Shown in pieces: positions 1 to 5,851 of a stretch of 6,246 bases of DNA. Both the position numbers and the translations under genes were made by a program. The DNA is from CAYTSW01 sp964440605. Its GTDB lineage: Bacteria > Planctomycetota > Phycisphaerae > Phycisphaerales > UBA1924. Position 1 is the first letter of the stretch. Each line of letters begins with the position of its first letter. The stretch is from contig CAYTSW010000154.1 of NCBI GenBank assembly GCA_964440605.1, positions 1-6,246 of the forward strand, given 5' to 3'. Under the pieces are notes generated by a model. That model was given only the letters and a program-made list of their open reading frames with translations. It was not told where the DNA came from and made no database searches.

Positions 1-1
1 T

Positions 2-796
2 TGCGGCGGCGGTAGTGGTGATGGTGGGGGAGGTGGCGGCTGCTGCGGGCCGACCACCCTCACCCCCGAGCAGGTCGCCAAGGCCGTCGGTTACGCCGAC
101 GACGACCTCACCATCCTCCCCGACGGCGCCAACATGGGCCTCTCCTGTGGCAACCCCACCGCCCTCGCCTCACTCAACCCGGGCGAAGCCGTCCTCGACC
201 TCGGCTCCGGCGCCGGGCTCGACTGCTTCATCGCCGGCCCCAAGGTCGGCGAGCAGGGCCGCGTCATCGGCGTCGACATGACGCCCGACATGCTCTCCAA
301 GGCCCGCGCGCACCTCGACAACTATCGCCAGCGCAGCGGCCTTGAGAACGTCGAGTTCCGCCTCGGCGAGATCGAGCACCTCCCCGTTCCCGACGCCTCC
401 GTCGACGTCGTCATCTCCAACTGCGTCATCAATCTCTCGCCCGATAAGCCACAAGTCTGGCGCGAGATCGCCCGCGTCCTCAAGCCGGGCGGACGCGTCG
501 CGGTCTCCGACCTCGCGCTGCTCAAGCCGCTGCCCCAGAGCGTGCGCGACGACCTCGAAGCCCTCGTCGGCTGCGTCGCCGGCGCGGAGCTCGTCGACGA
601 CGTTCGGGCCGCCGCGCTGAACGCCGGACTCACCGGCCTCGAGATGACCGCCAAGCCTCAGTACGTCGAGGCCATGACCGACTGGCAGGACCCGCTCTAC
701 AAGAAGATCGCCGCGAGACTCCCCGAGAGCGAAGCCATCAGCGACTACGTCGTCAGCCTCGACATCGCCGCCCGACGCCCCTCCGCCAACGCCTAA
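2..796 (+). CDS. arsM: Arsenite S-adenosylmethionine methyltransferase ArsM (5'-truncated)
   Basis: This cytoplasmic enzyme methylates arsenite using S-adenosylmethionine, giving methylated, partly volatile arsenicals. The frame is open from base 2, so the true start lies outside the window; the ATG at 134 is internal because family-typical sequence (TPEQVAKAVGY...DDL) precedes it. Numbered from base 2, the visible 264 residues begin with a Gly-rich segment holding Cys1 and the pair Cys14-Cys15 (CCG), then GLSCGNP (Cys49), the SAM-binding loop DLGSGAG, GVDMTPDML, the ArsM signature NCVINLSPDKP (Cys141), LKPGGR, and GCVAGA (Cys191). The 50-residue spacing of the last two cysteines matches Cys174 and Cys224 of the algal enzyme CmArsM as I recall it, and Cys49 would match its Cys72, so the As(III) site looks complete. 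It lies 12 bases upstream of miaB on the same strand. No arsR, arsB or arsC is in view. The family call is very secure; activity is inferred. Confidence 0.93.
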   Translation, partial: CGGGSGDGGGGGGCCGPTTLTPEQVAKAVGYADDDLTILPDGANMGLSCGNPTALASLNPGEAVLDLGSGAGLDCFIAGPKVGEQGRVIGVDMTPDMLSKARAHLDNYRQRSGLENVEFRLGEIEHLPVPDASVDVVISNCVINLSPDKPQVWREIARVLKPGGRVAVSDLALLKPLPQSVRDDLEALVGCVAGAELVDDVRAAALNAGLTGLEMTAKPQYVEAMTDWQDPLYKKIAARLPESEAISDYVVSLDIAARRPSANA

Positions 797-808
797 ACTC
801 TGCACCCG

Positions 809-2503
809 ATGGCGAAGAACACCGTCTACCTCGAGACTTTCGGCTGCCAGATGAACGAGCTCGACTCCGAGCTCGTCACGGGCCAGCTCCGGGCGCTCGG
901 GTACGACTTCACTTCCACGCCCGATGACGCCGCCGTCGTCCTCTACAACACCTGCTCCGTCCGCGACCTCGCCGAGCAGAAGGTCCGCTCACGACTCGGC
1001 CAGATGCGCAACCGCAAGCAGCACGACCCGGGCCTCGTCGTCGGCGTCATGGGCTGCATGGCCGAGCGCGACGGCGACAACATGCTCAGCCAGTTCCCCG
1101 TCGTCGACGTGCTCTGCGGCCCCGCCGAGCTCGACAAGCTCCCCTCGCTCATCGACAACGCCCTGCGCACGCGCCGCTCCCTGCTCGCCAGCGAGCCCGA
1201 GCCCACCGGCCCCGTCCGCCGCGAGAAGCCCACGTTCAACATCGCGAGCACGAGCGCCCGCGCCGTTGCGCTCCAGGGCGACGCGTCGCGCCGCAGCTCC
1301 ACGCTCGCCGCCGCCGGCGACAACCTCGAACTGCTCGATCTCTCGCGCTCCACCAGCCCCGCCGACCACAACGGCTCGGCCTACGTCCGCATCACCCGCG
1401 GCTGCAACAAGTTCTGCACCTACTGCGTCGTCCCGCGCACCCGCGGCGCCGAGATCCACCGACCGCCCGACCACATCGTCGATGAGTGCAAGCGCCTCGC
1501 CGACGCCGGCGTCATCGAGATCACCCTCCTCGGCCAGACCGTCAACCACTACCGCTTCGAGCACGGCACCGCGACCGTCGTGGGTGGCGTCGAACAACCG
1601 CAAAAAGGCCGCTCCTACAAGGCCAACAACGGCCAGGGCGACCACCGCCGGGATCCCTTCGCCGGCGAGCGCGTCACCACCTTCGCCGACCTGCTCAAGC
1701 GCATCCACGACGAAGTTCCCGCCATCCAGCGCCTGCGCTTCGTCACCAGCTACCCGCGCGACTTCGGCGACGACGTCCTCGAAGTCATCCGCGACTCCCC
1801 GCGCATCTGCCGCTACCTCCACGTCCCCGTCCAGTCCGGCTCCGACGTCGTCCTCAAGCGCATGAATCGCGGCTACACCGTCGCGCAGTACCTCGAGTTC
1901 GTCGACCGCGCCCGCGCCATCTGCCACGAGCCCGAACTCGGCCGCCCGCTCACCATCGCCGGCGACATCATCGTCGGCTTCTGCGGCGAAACCGAAGACG
2001 ACTTCCAGCAGACCAAGGCCCTGCTCGAGCGCGTCCGTTTCAAGAACAACTTCATCTTCAAGTACTCCCCACGCCCCGGAACCACCGCCTTCGAGCGCCT
2101 CGAAGACGACGTGCCCGACCCCGTCAAGAAGCGCCGCTGCAACGAACTGATGGCCCTCCAGCAGCGCATCAGCGACAAGATCAGCCGCGAACACATCGGC
2201 ATGACGCTCGACGTCTTCGTCGAAGGCCAGAGCACCAAGGAGCGCAAACGCCGCAAGGCACCCGCCAACGGCGCCATCGCCCTCACCGTCGGCGGCCGCC
2301 CCGCGGAAGATGGTTCAGTGCCGACCGACCAGCTCACTTCGGACACCCCCACCCAACTCTCCGCCCGCACCGACGGCGACCTCATCGTCGTCTTCGACTG
2401 CCCCGCCGACACGCCCCCCGACACCCTCATCGGCACTATCCAACGCGTCACCATCACCGACGCCCACGCCCTGACGATGCAGGGCGAACTCATAACACGA
2501 TGA
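809..2503 (+). CDS. miaB: tRNA-2-methylthio-N6-dimethylallyladenosine synthase MiaB
   Basis: MiaB is a radical-SAM methylthiotransferase that adds the 2-methylthio group to i6A37, next to the anticodon of tRNAs reading UNN codons. Domains in order: an N-terminal UPF0004 domain with cluster cysteines Cys13 (ETFGCQMN), Cys49 (NTCSVR) and Cys83 (MGCMAE); a radical-SAM core with Cys199, Cys203 and Cys206 (GCNKFCTYC), VVPRTRG, LLGQTVN and HVPVQSGSD; and a C-terminal TRAM domain (about 470-562). NTCSVR and LLGQ.VN favour MiaB over RimO or MtaB. At 564 residues it exceeds the usual 440-480. The excess falls in three places: about 125-188, 251-288 and 478-515, the last opening with a basic patch (KERKRRK). 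The VGFPGET motif reads VGFCGET (Cys392). The start is fixed by the canonical N-terminus, but no Shine-Dalgarno sequence is visible in the bases before it (ACTCTGCACCCG). It may share a transcript with arsM and converges on the pilus operon. Confidence 0.96.
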   Translation: MAKNTVYLETFGCQMNELDSELVTGQLRALGYDFTSTPDDAAVVLYNTCSVRDLAEQKVRSRLGQMRNRKQHDPGLVVGVMGCMAERDGDNMLSQFPVVDVLCGPAELDKLPSLIDNALRTRRSLLASEPEPTGPVRREKPTFNIASTSARAVALQGDASRRSSTLAAAGDNLELLDLSRSTSPADHNGSAYVRITRGCNKFCTYCVVPRTRGAEIHRPPDHIVDECKRLADAGVIEITLLGQTVNHYRFEHGTATVVGGVEQPQKGRSYKANNGQGDHRRDPFAGERVTTFADLLKRIHDEVPAIQRLRFVTSYPRDFGDDVLEVIRDSPRICRYLHVPVQSGSDVVLKRMNRGYTVAQYLEFVDRARAICHEPELGRPLTIAGDIIVGFCGETEDDFQQTKALLERVRFKNNFIFKYSPRPGTTAFERLEDDVPDPVKKRRCNELMALQQRISDKISREHIGMTLDVFVEGQSTKERKRRKAPANGAIALTVGGRPAEDGSVPTDQLTSDTPTQLSARTDGDLIVVFDCPADTPPDTLIGTIQRVTITDAHALTMQGELITR

Positions 2504-2516
2504 GTGCAACGGCCGC

Positions 2517-2544
2517 CACTGAGCTTGGCTCTGCGAGGTCAGTG
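2517..2544 (+). terminator. Imperfect hairpin after miaB, possible terminator
   Basis: CACTGA (2517-2522) pairs perfectly with TCAGTG (2539-2544). After one G-G mismatch, CTTG (2524-2527) pairs with CGAG (2534-2537) with one wobble, leaving a 6-base loop. It starts 14 bases after the miaB stop. Only a weak T-rich stretch (TGTCTT) follows, so it is not a textbook intrinsic terminator. The pairing is directly visible; a role in ending the miaB transcript is inferred from position. Confidence 0.35.
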
Positions 2545-2555
2545 TGTCTTGATGC

Positions 2556-2611
2556 CTTCGGTGGGACGGACTTCCAGCCCGTCTTCGGCCATGCGCCGAG
2601 CTACACCGAAG
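2556..2611. repeat. Compound inverted repeat, possible three-way-junction element between convergent genes
   Basis: An outer stem CTTCGGTG (2556-2563) / CACCGAAG (2604-2611) is a perfect 8-bp inverted repeat. It encloses hairpin A, GACGGAC (2565-2571) / GCCCGTC (2577-2583), with a 5-base loop and one A-C mismatch, and hairpin B, TCGGC (2585-2589) / GCCGA (2595-2599), with a 5-base loop. The pieces abut almost without spare bases, as expected of a three-way junction. The right arm lies in the last codons of pilB. Hairpin A resembles a short palindrome (GGACGGACTTCCAG-type) that I recall being scattered through planctomycete intergenic regions; that is memory, not a search. No T-tract follows on either strand, so a two-way terminator role is possible but unproven. 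Confidence 0.5.
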
Positions 2612-4649
2612 CCTCCGTCACCCGCAGGATCTCCTGTACCGTCGTCATCCCCCGCTTCACCTTCTCGAAGCCGTCGTCGCGCAGCGAGGCCATGCCGCGC
2701 TCGACGCATTGGCGGCGGAACTCCGTCACGTTCGGGTTCCGCGCGATGATGTCACGGATCTGATCGTCCACCACCAGCAGTTCATAGATGCCCACGCGGC
2801 CCGAGTACCCCGTCCCGCGGCACTTGCCGCAGCCCTCGCCCTCGAACATCGCCTTGGGGTCGAAGCCCTGGAGCTCGATGAACTCCGTCAGCTCCTCGGT
2901 CAGATTCGCCTCCCGCTTGCACTGGTGGCAGATGCGGCGCACCAGCCGCTGCGCGAGGCAGGCGTTCATCGCCGCGCCGATCAGGAAGGGCTCGAGCCCG
3001 ATGTTGATCAGCCGCGTCACCGACGACGGCGCGTCGTTCGTGTGCAGCGTGCTGAGCACGAGGTGGCCCGTGAGCGACGCCTGCACCGCGATGCCCGCGG
3101 TCTCCATGTCGCGGATCTCGCCCAGCATGATCACGTCCGGGTCCTGGCGCAGCAGCGCCTTGAGCGCCTTGGCGAAGGTCATCCCGACGCGCTCGTGCGT
3201 CTGCGTCTGCGTGATCCCTTCGAGGTGATACTCCACCGGGTCCTCGACCGTCGAGACGTTTTTCGTCTTCTTGTCCATCTGCCGAAGCGAGGAGTACAGC
3301 GTCGTCGTCTTGCCCGAGCCCGTCGGCCCTGTCACCAGCACGATGCCGTGCGGCTGGTCGATCTGCGTCTTCCACGTCTCGAGCGTGTTGGCGTCCAAGC
3401 CCAGGTCGTCGAGCGAGACGTTGATCGACTTCGTGTCGAGAATACGCAGCACCGTCTTCTCGCCGTACGGCGTCGGCAGCGTGCTCATGCGCAAATCGAG
3501 CTTGCGCCCGTTGACCGTGCAGCGGATGCGCCCGTCCTGCGGCACGCGGCGCTCGGCGATGTCGAGGTTCGCCATGATCTTCAGGCGGCTCGTGATCGCC
3601 GCCGCCATCTTCGCCGGCGGGTGCATCATCTCGAAGAGGATGCCGTCGATGCGGAAGCGCACCTTCAGCGTCTTGTCGCCCGGCTCCACATGGATGTCCG
3701 AAGCGCCCTCCTTCACGGCGCTCTGGATGATGAAGTTCACGTACCGGATGACCGGCGACTCGGCCGCCTCGCGCNNNNNNNNNNNNNNNNNNNNNNNNNN
3801 NNNNNNNNNNNNNNNNNNNNNNNNNNNNNNNNNNNNNNNNNNNNNNNNNNNNNNNNNNNNNNNNNNNNNNNNNNCGCGCACGTCGTCCTCGTCGATGTCG
3901 CCGAGGATGTCGTCGACGTCGACGTCTTCCGACTCCGGCGCCTCGAACGACTCCAGCGCCGAAGCGATGTCCGAACCGAGCAGCACCACGATCCGGAGCG
4001 ACCGCGCCTTGAGCCGCACCTTCGCGTCGTCGATCGCGAAGACGTCGTCGGGGCGAGACGTGCCCATCACCACGCGCCCGCCCTCGATGCGCAAGGGCAG
4101 CATCTCACGCTTCTTGCAGAAGCCGAGCCCCAGCCGCTGGAACATGGCGCCGTCGAACCGCTCGTCCGGCGGCAGGCTCTCGTCCAGCCGCTCGAACATC
4201 AGCCCCGAGACCTTCGCCACCGCGCGCATCAGGGGCTCTTCCTCGACGCCCTGGTCCAACAGCACCGCGGTCAGCGACAGCCCCGGGCTCTTGCCCACGA
4301 TCGACTGCGCCGCCGTGATCTGCCGTTGGTCCGCAAGCCCCTCGGCCAGCAGCAACGCCGGCAGGTCGACCCGCTCCGCAGCTTCCTCATCCGCGGTCGG
4401 ATCGTAAATCGCACGCAACAACCCCTCCGGCGGGGCCTCATCGATCGAAGCGTCGATCGACCGATCCACGGACGTGTCGACCGATTTGTCCACCGAGCGG
4501 TCGGCGGACCCACCCTGCACGGTGGCACGCGCGTCCCGCTCGTGCGAACGCTCATCGAGAGGGGCATCCGGGCCTTGCTGTCGAGGCTGGACCGGCCCCT
4601 CCTCGTCTGCGAGGTCGCCGAGCATCGACTTGAGATCGAACCGGCCCAT
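2601..4649 (-). CDS. pilB: Type IV pilus assembly / type II secretion ATPase, PilB/GspE family (interrupted by assembly gap)
   Basis: This cytoplasmic hexameric ATPase powers assembly of pilin or pseudopilin subunits. From the N-terminus: about 85 residues of hydrophilic extension with a four-residue repeat; a GspE/MshE-type N-terminal domain (about residues 90-230); an acidic linker (VDVDDILGDIDEDD); the gap; then the ATPase core from SPVIRYVNFII, including ASDIHVEP, Walker A GPTGSGKT (3329-3306), Walker B DVIMLGEIRD (about 3136-3107), the His box TGHLVLSTLHTND, and a zinc-type cysteine pair set CHQC (2930-2919) and CGKC (2831-2820). The last, together with an intact Walker B glutamate, supports an extension motor rather than a PilT retraction motor. 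I chose ATG 4649 because GGAG (4661-4658) sits 8 bases upstream; the alternative GTG at 4658, overlapping the previous stop, has no spaced ribosome binding site. The frame agrees on both sides of the 100 N, but real length across it is unknown. PilB versus GspE is not settled; the PilNOP neighbours favour PilB. Confidence 0.93.
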   Translation of the reverse strand: MGRFDLKSMLGDLADEEGPVQPRQQGPDAPLDERSHERDARATVQGGSADRSVDKSVDTSVDRSIDASIDEAPPEGLLRAIYDPTADEEAAERVDLPALLLAEGLADQRQITAAQSIVGKSPGLSLTAVLLDQGVEEEPLMRAVAKVSGLMFERLDESLPPDERFDGAMFQRLGLGFCKKREMLPLRIEGGRVVMGTSRPDDVFAIDDAKVRLKARSLRIVVLLGSDIASALESFEAPESEDVDVDDILGDIDEDDVRXXXXXXXXXXXXXXXXXXXXXXXXXXXXXXXXXXREAAESPVIRYVNFIIQSAVKEGASDIHVEPGDKTLKVRFRIDGILFEMMHPPAKMAAAITSRLKIMANLDIAERRVPQDGRIRCTVNGRKLDLRMSTLPTPYGEKTVLRILDTKSINVSLDDLGLDANTLETWKTQIDQPHGIVLVTGPTGSGKTTTLYSSLRQMDKKTKNVSTVEDPVEYHLEGITQTQTHERVGMTFAKALKALLRQDPDVIMLGEIRDMETAGIAVQASLTGHLVLSTLHTNDAPSSVTRLINIGLEPFLIGAAMNACLAQRLVRRICHQCKREANLTEELTEFIELQGFDPKAMFEGEGCGKCRGTGYSGRVGIYELLVVDDQIRDIIARNPNVTEFRRQCVERGMASLRDDGFEKVKRGMTTVQEILRVTEASV
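3775..3874. other. Assembly gap (exactly 100 N) inside pilB
   Basis: A run of exactly 100 undetermined bases, the conventional length for a scaffold gap of unknown size. It falls between the N-terminal domain and the ATPase core of the PilB-type protein, just after an acidic Asp-rich linker. Both flanks are GC-rich (CTCGCGC before, CGCGCACG after on the plus strand). The downstream and upstream frames agree when 100 is taken literally, which may be chance. Motifs lost here cannot be assessed. Confidence 0.97.
4443..4502 (-). repeat. Five-unit 12-bp in-frame tandem repeat near the pilB start
   Basis: Five consecutive 12-bp units encode the tetrapeptide pattern Asp-X-Ser-(Val/Ile): DRSV, DKSV, DTSV, DRSI, DASI. 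The codons vary between units (GAC/GAT, TCG/TCC, GTG/GTC/ATC), so the amino-acid pattern is better kept than the DNA. On the DNA level the units are rich in the palindromic core TCGATCGA and GTCGAC. The segment lies at about residues 50-72 of the ATPase, in a hydrophilic extension before the first folded domain. Confidence 0.8.
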
Positions 4650-4654
4650 GCGCC

Positions 4655-5299
4655 TCACTCCAGCGTCAGCGTGTAGGTCTGGCCGTCCGCCTCGAGCGTC
4701 ACGGTCCGCCCCTCGATCGACGTCACCTCGAACACCTCGCCCACCGTGTCACCCACGCGAACCAGCTCCCCCGAGATCTGCGCCAGCGGCACCCGCCCGG
4801 CCATCACCGAGTTCAGCCGCAGCGCGTCGAGCGTCCGCCGGATCGCCCGCTCCCGCTCGCGCGCCTCGCGCTCACGCCGCTGCGCTTCGAGCACCGCCGG
4901 GTCCACCATTACCGGCGCCTCGTCCACCTCCACCGACTTCCACACAAAGGGGTTCATCTGCACCAGCCGCGGTGGCACCTGCACGATCTCCTGGCTCGCC
5001 CGGAGATCCGACAGCACCGCGTCGTGGTCCGACGTCAGCGTCTGCACGCCCTCGGCGATCGGATAGTCGATGCTGATGTCCACCAGATCGAGCGAGCCGC
5101 GACTGCCCAGGTGACGCATCGCGGCGAACACCCCGCCCGAAACCAGCACGATCACCACGAGCACGACGAGCCCGCTGTTGACGCGCTTCTTCCCGCCCTC
5201 GTCGCTCACCAGCGACGCATCGCTCGCGAAGGCGCTCTCTTCGCTCACGACATCGGGCGTCGGATCATCCTTGGGCTGGCCCAGCGTCTCGAAGTTCAT
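4655..5299 (-). CDS. Single-pass inner-membrane PilP/GspC-like pilus alignment protein
   Basis: Predicted to be an inner-membrane protein that links the PilN-PilO platform to the outer parts of a type IV pilus or type II secretion-like machine. The 214 residues show an acidic cytoplasmic N-terminus (1-36), a basic KKR patch, one membrane segment (about 43-61, GLVVLVVIVLVSGG), a periplasmic region with a MNPFVW stretch, a strongly charged Arg/Glu helix (about 138-158), and a C-terminal beta domain (about 160-214). That last part, with PLAQISGELVRVGDTVGEVFEV..I.GRTVTLEADGQTYTL, has the pattern of PilP and GspC HR domains. Unlike typical PilP it has a plain membrane anchor and no lipobox. Its ATG overlaps the previous stop (ATGA, 5299-5296), and GGAGGTGA (5311-5304) lies just upstream. 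The assignment rests on domain pattern and neighbours, so it is a family-level call. Confidence 0.72.
   Translation of the reverse strand: MNFETLGQPKDDPTPDVVSEESAFASDASLVSDEGGKKRVNSGLVVLVVIVLVSGGVFAAMRHLGSRGSLDLVDISIDYPIAEGVQTLTSDHDAVLSDLRASQEIVQVPPRLVQMNPFVWKSVEVDEAPVMVDPAVLEAQRREREARERERAIRRTLDALRLNSVMAGRVPLAQISGELVRVGDTVGEVFEVTSIEGRTVTLEADGQTYTLTLE
4658..4661 (-). promoter_or_regulatory. Shine-Dalgarno site deciding the pilB start
   Basis: GGAG on the minus strand sits 8 bases before the ATG at 4649 but directly against the alternative GTG at 4658. The spacing favours the ATG, which places the start 5 bases after the stop of the preceding gene rather than overlapping it. Confidence 0.6.
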
Positions 5300-5850
5300 C
5301 CGCTCACCTCCGCCAGCGGGGCCGGCTCGAAGTAGATGCTCAGCGTGAAGGTCGCGCGCATCACGCCGTCACGCTGGTCGTCGCGACGCAGCTTCATGTC
5401 CAGAACGCGCGTGATGCGCTCCAGTCGCTCCAGCTCCAGCATGAAGCGGTAGAAGTCGTCGAAGTTGCCCGAGATCTCCATCTCCAGCGGCTGCTCCATG
5501 TACCGCGCAGCGGTCACGGGCCGGCCCGCCTTCACGCGGTCGAGCGACAGCCGGCTCTCGCGCGCCAGCTCCGACACGTTGTCGAGAATCACGTCCACTT
5601 CCTTCGTCCCGGGCAGACGGCTCTCGACCAGCTCGATCGCGCCCGCGATCCGCTCGTTCGCCGCCGCAAGATCGTCCGTCTGCTCCGTCGCCGCCGACAG
5701 CTTCTCGAGCATCAGTTCCTTGTGCTCGATCTCCTGCTGCGCCTGCGCGATCTCTTCATTGCGCGGCTTGAAGACGAACCAGTACGACGACACCGGCATC
5801 GCCACCAGAACGATCAGGAACACCAGCTCACGCGGGCCGAACTTCATCAT
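5296..5850 (-). CDS. pilO: Type IV pilus inner-membrane protein PilO (GspM-like)
   Basis: PilO pairs with PilN in the inner membrane and builds the periplasmic alignment ring of type IV pili; GspM is the equivalent in type II secretion. The 184 residues begin with a short cytoplasmic tail, one membrane segment (about 8-27, ELVFLIVLVAMPVSSYWFVF), and a coiled coil (about 29-80) rich in Glu, Ala and Gln. A ferredoxin-like C-terminal domain follows with the PilO-typical order LPGTKEVDVILDNVSELA, then LEMEISGNFDDFYRFMLELERL.RI, then a strand like ATFTLSIYF. Two Met codons stand together (5850 and 5847); the first is favoured because GGGAGG (5864-5859) lies 8 bases from it. It starts one base after the stop of the pilN-like gene and ends in a 4-base overlap with the next gene. 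Confidence 0.88.
   Translation of the reverse strand: MMKFGPRELVFLIVLVAMPVSSYWFVFKPRNEEIAQAQQEIEHKELMLEKLSAATEQTDDLAAANERIAGAIELVESRLPGTKEVDVILDNVSELARESRLSLDRVKAGRPVTAARYMEQPLEMEISGNFDDFYRFMLELERLERITRVLDMKLRRDDQRDGVMRATFTLSIYFEPAPLAEVSG
5304..5311 (-). promoter_or_regulatory. Strong Shine-Dalgarno site for the PilP/GspC-like gene
   Basis: GGAGGTGA on the minus strand is a near-perfect match to the 16S rRNA anti-Shine-Dalgarno sequence. It lies inside the end of pilO, 4 bases before the ATG at 5299 (7 from GGAGG). With the ATGA stop-start overlap it points to coupled translation of the two genes. Confidence 0.8.
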
Positions 5851-5851
5851 C

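Noticed and set aside
11..40. The G-rich run at the left edge as a possible G-quadruplex regulator or simple repeat.
   Set aside because: It is in frame with ArsM and reads as a Gly-rich arm next to the family CCG motif, so coding explains it.
989..2194. A 401-codon minus-strand open frame opposite miaB.
   Set aside because: Its Asp/Val/Ala/Gly-rich translation is a mirror of miaB codon bias, and the plus-strand MiaB is certain.
2504..2749. A small GTG-started frame beginning right after the miaB stop.
   Set aside because: It covers the palindromic spacer and antisense pilB sequence; the Ser/Arg/Pro-rich product looks like frame noise and no ribosome binding site is evident.
1486..2763. A plus-strand Arg/Pro/His-rich frame running from miaB into pilB.
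   Set aside because: It is out of frame with miaB, low in complexity, and crosses the convergent spacer; it has no recognisable domain.
4656..4658. GTG as the start of pilB, overlapping the preceding stop as GTGA.
   Set aside because: Such overlaps are common and it cannot be excluded, but the GGAG site is adjacent to it with no spacing, while it is 8 bases from the ATG at 4649.
2709..4676. A long open frame on the plus strand across the pilB gene (about 655 codons).
   Set aside because: It is antisense to a gene with unmistakable Walker A, Walker B and zinc motifs. Its translation is Arg/His/Leu-rich with no family signature, as expected for the complement of GC-rich codons.
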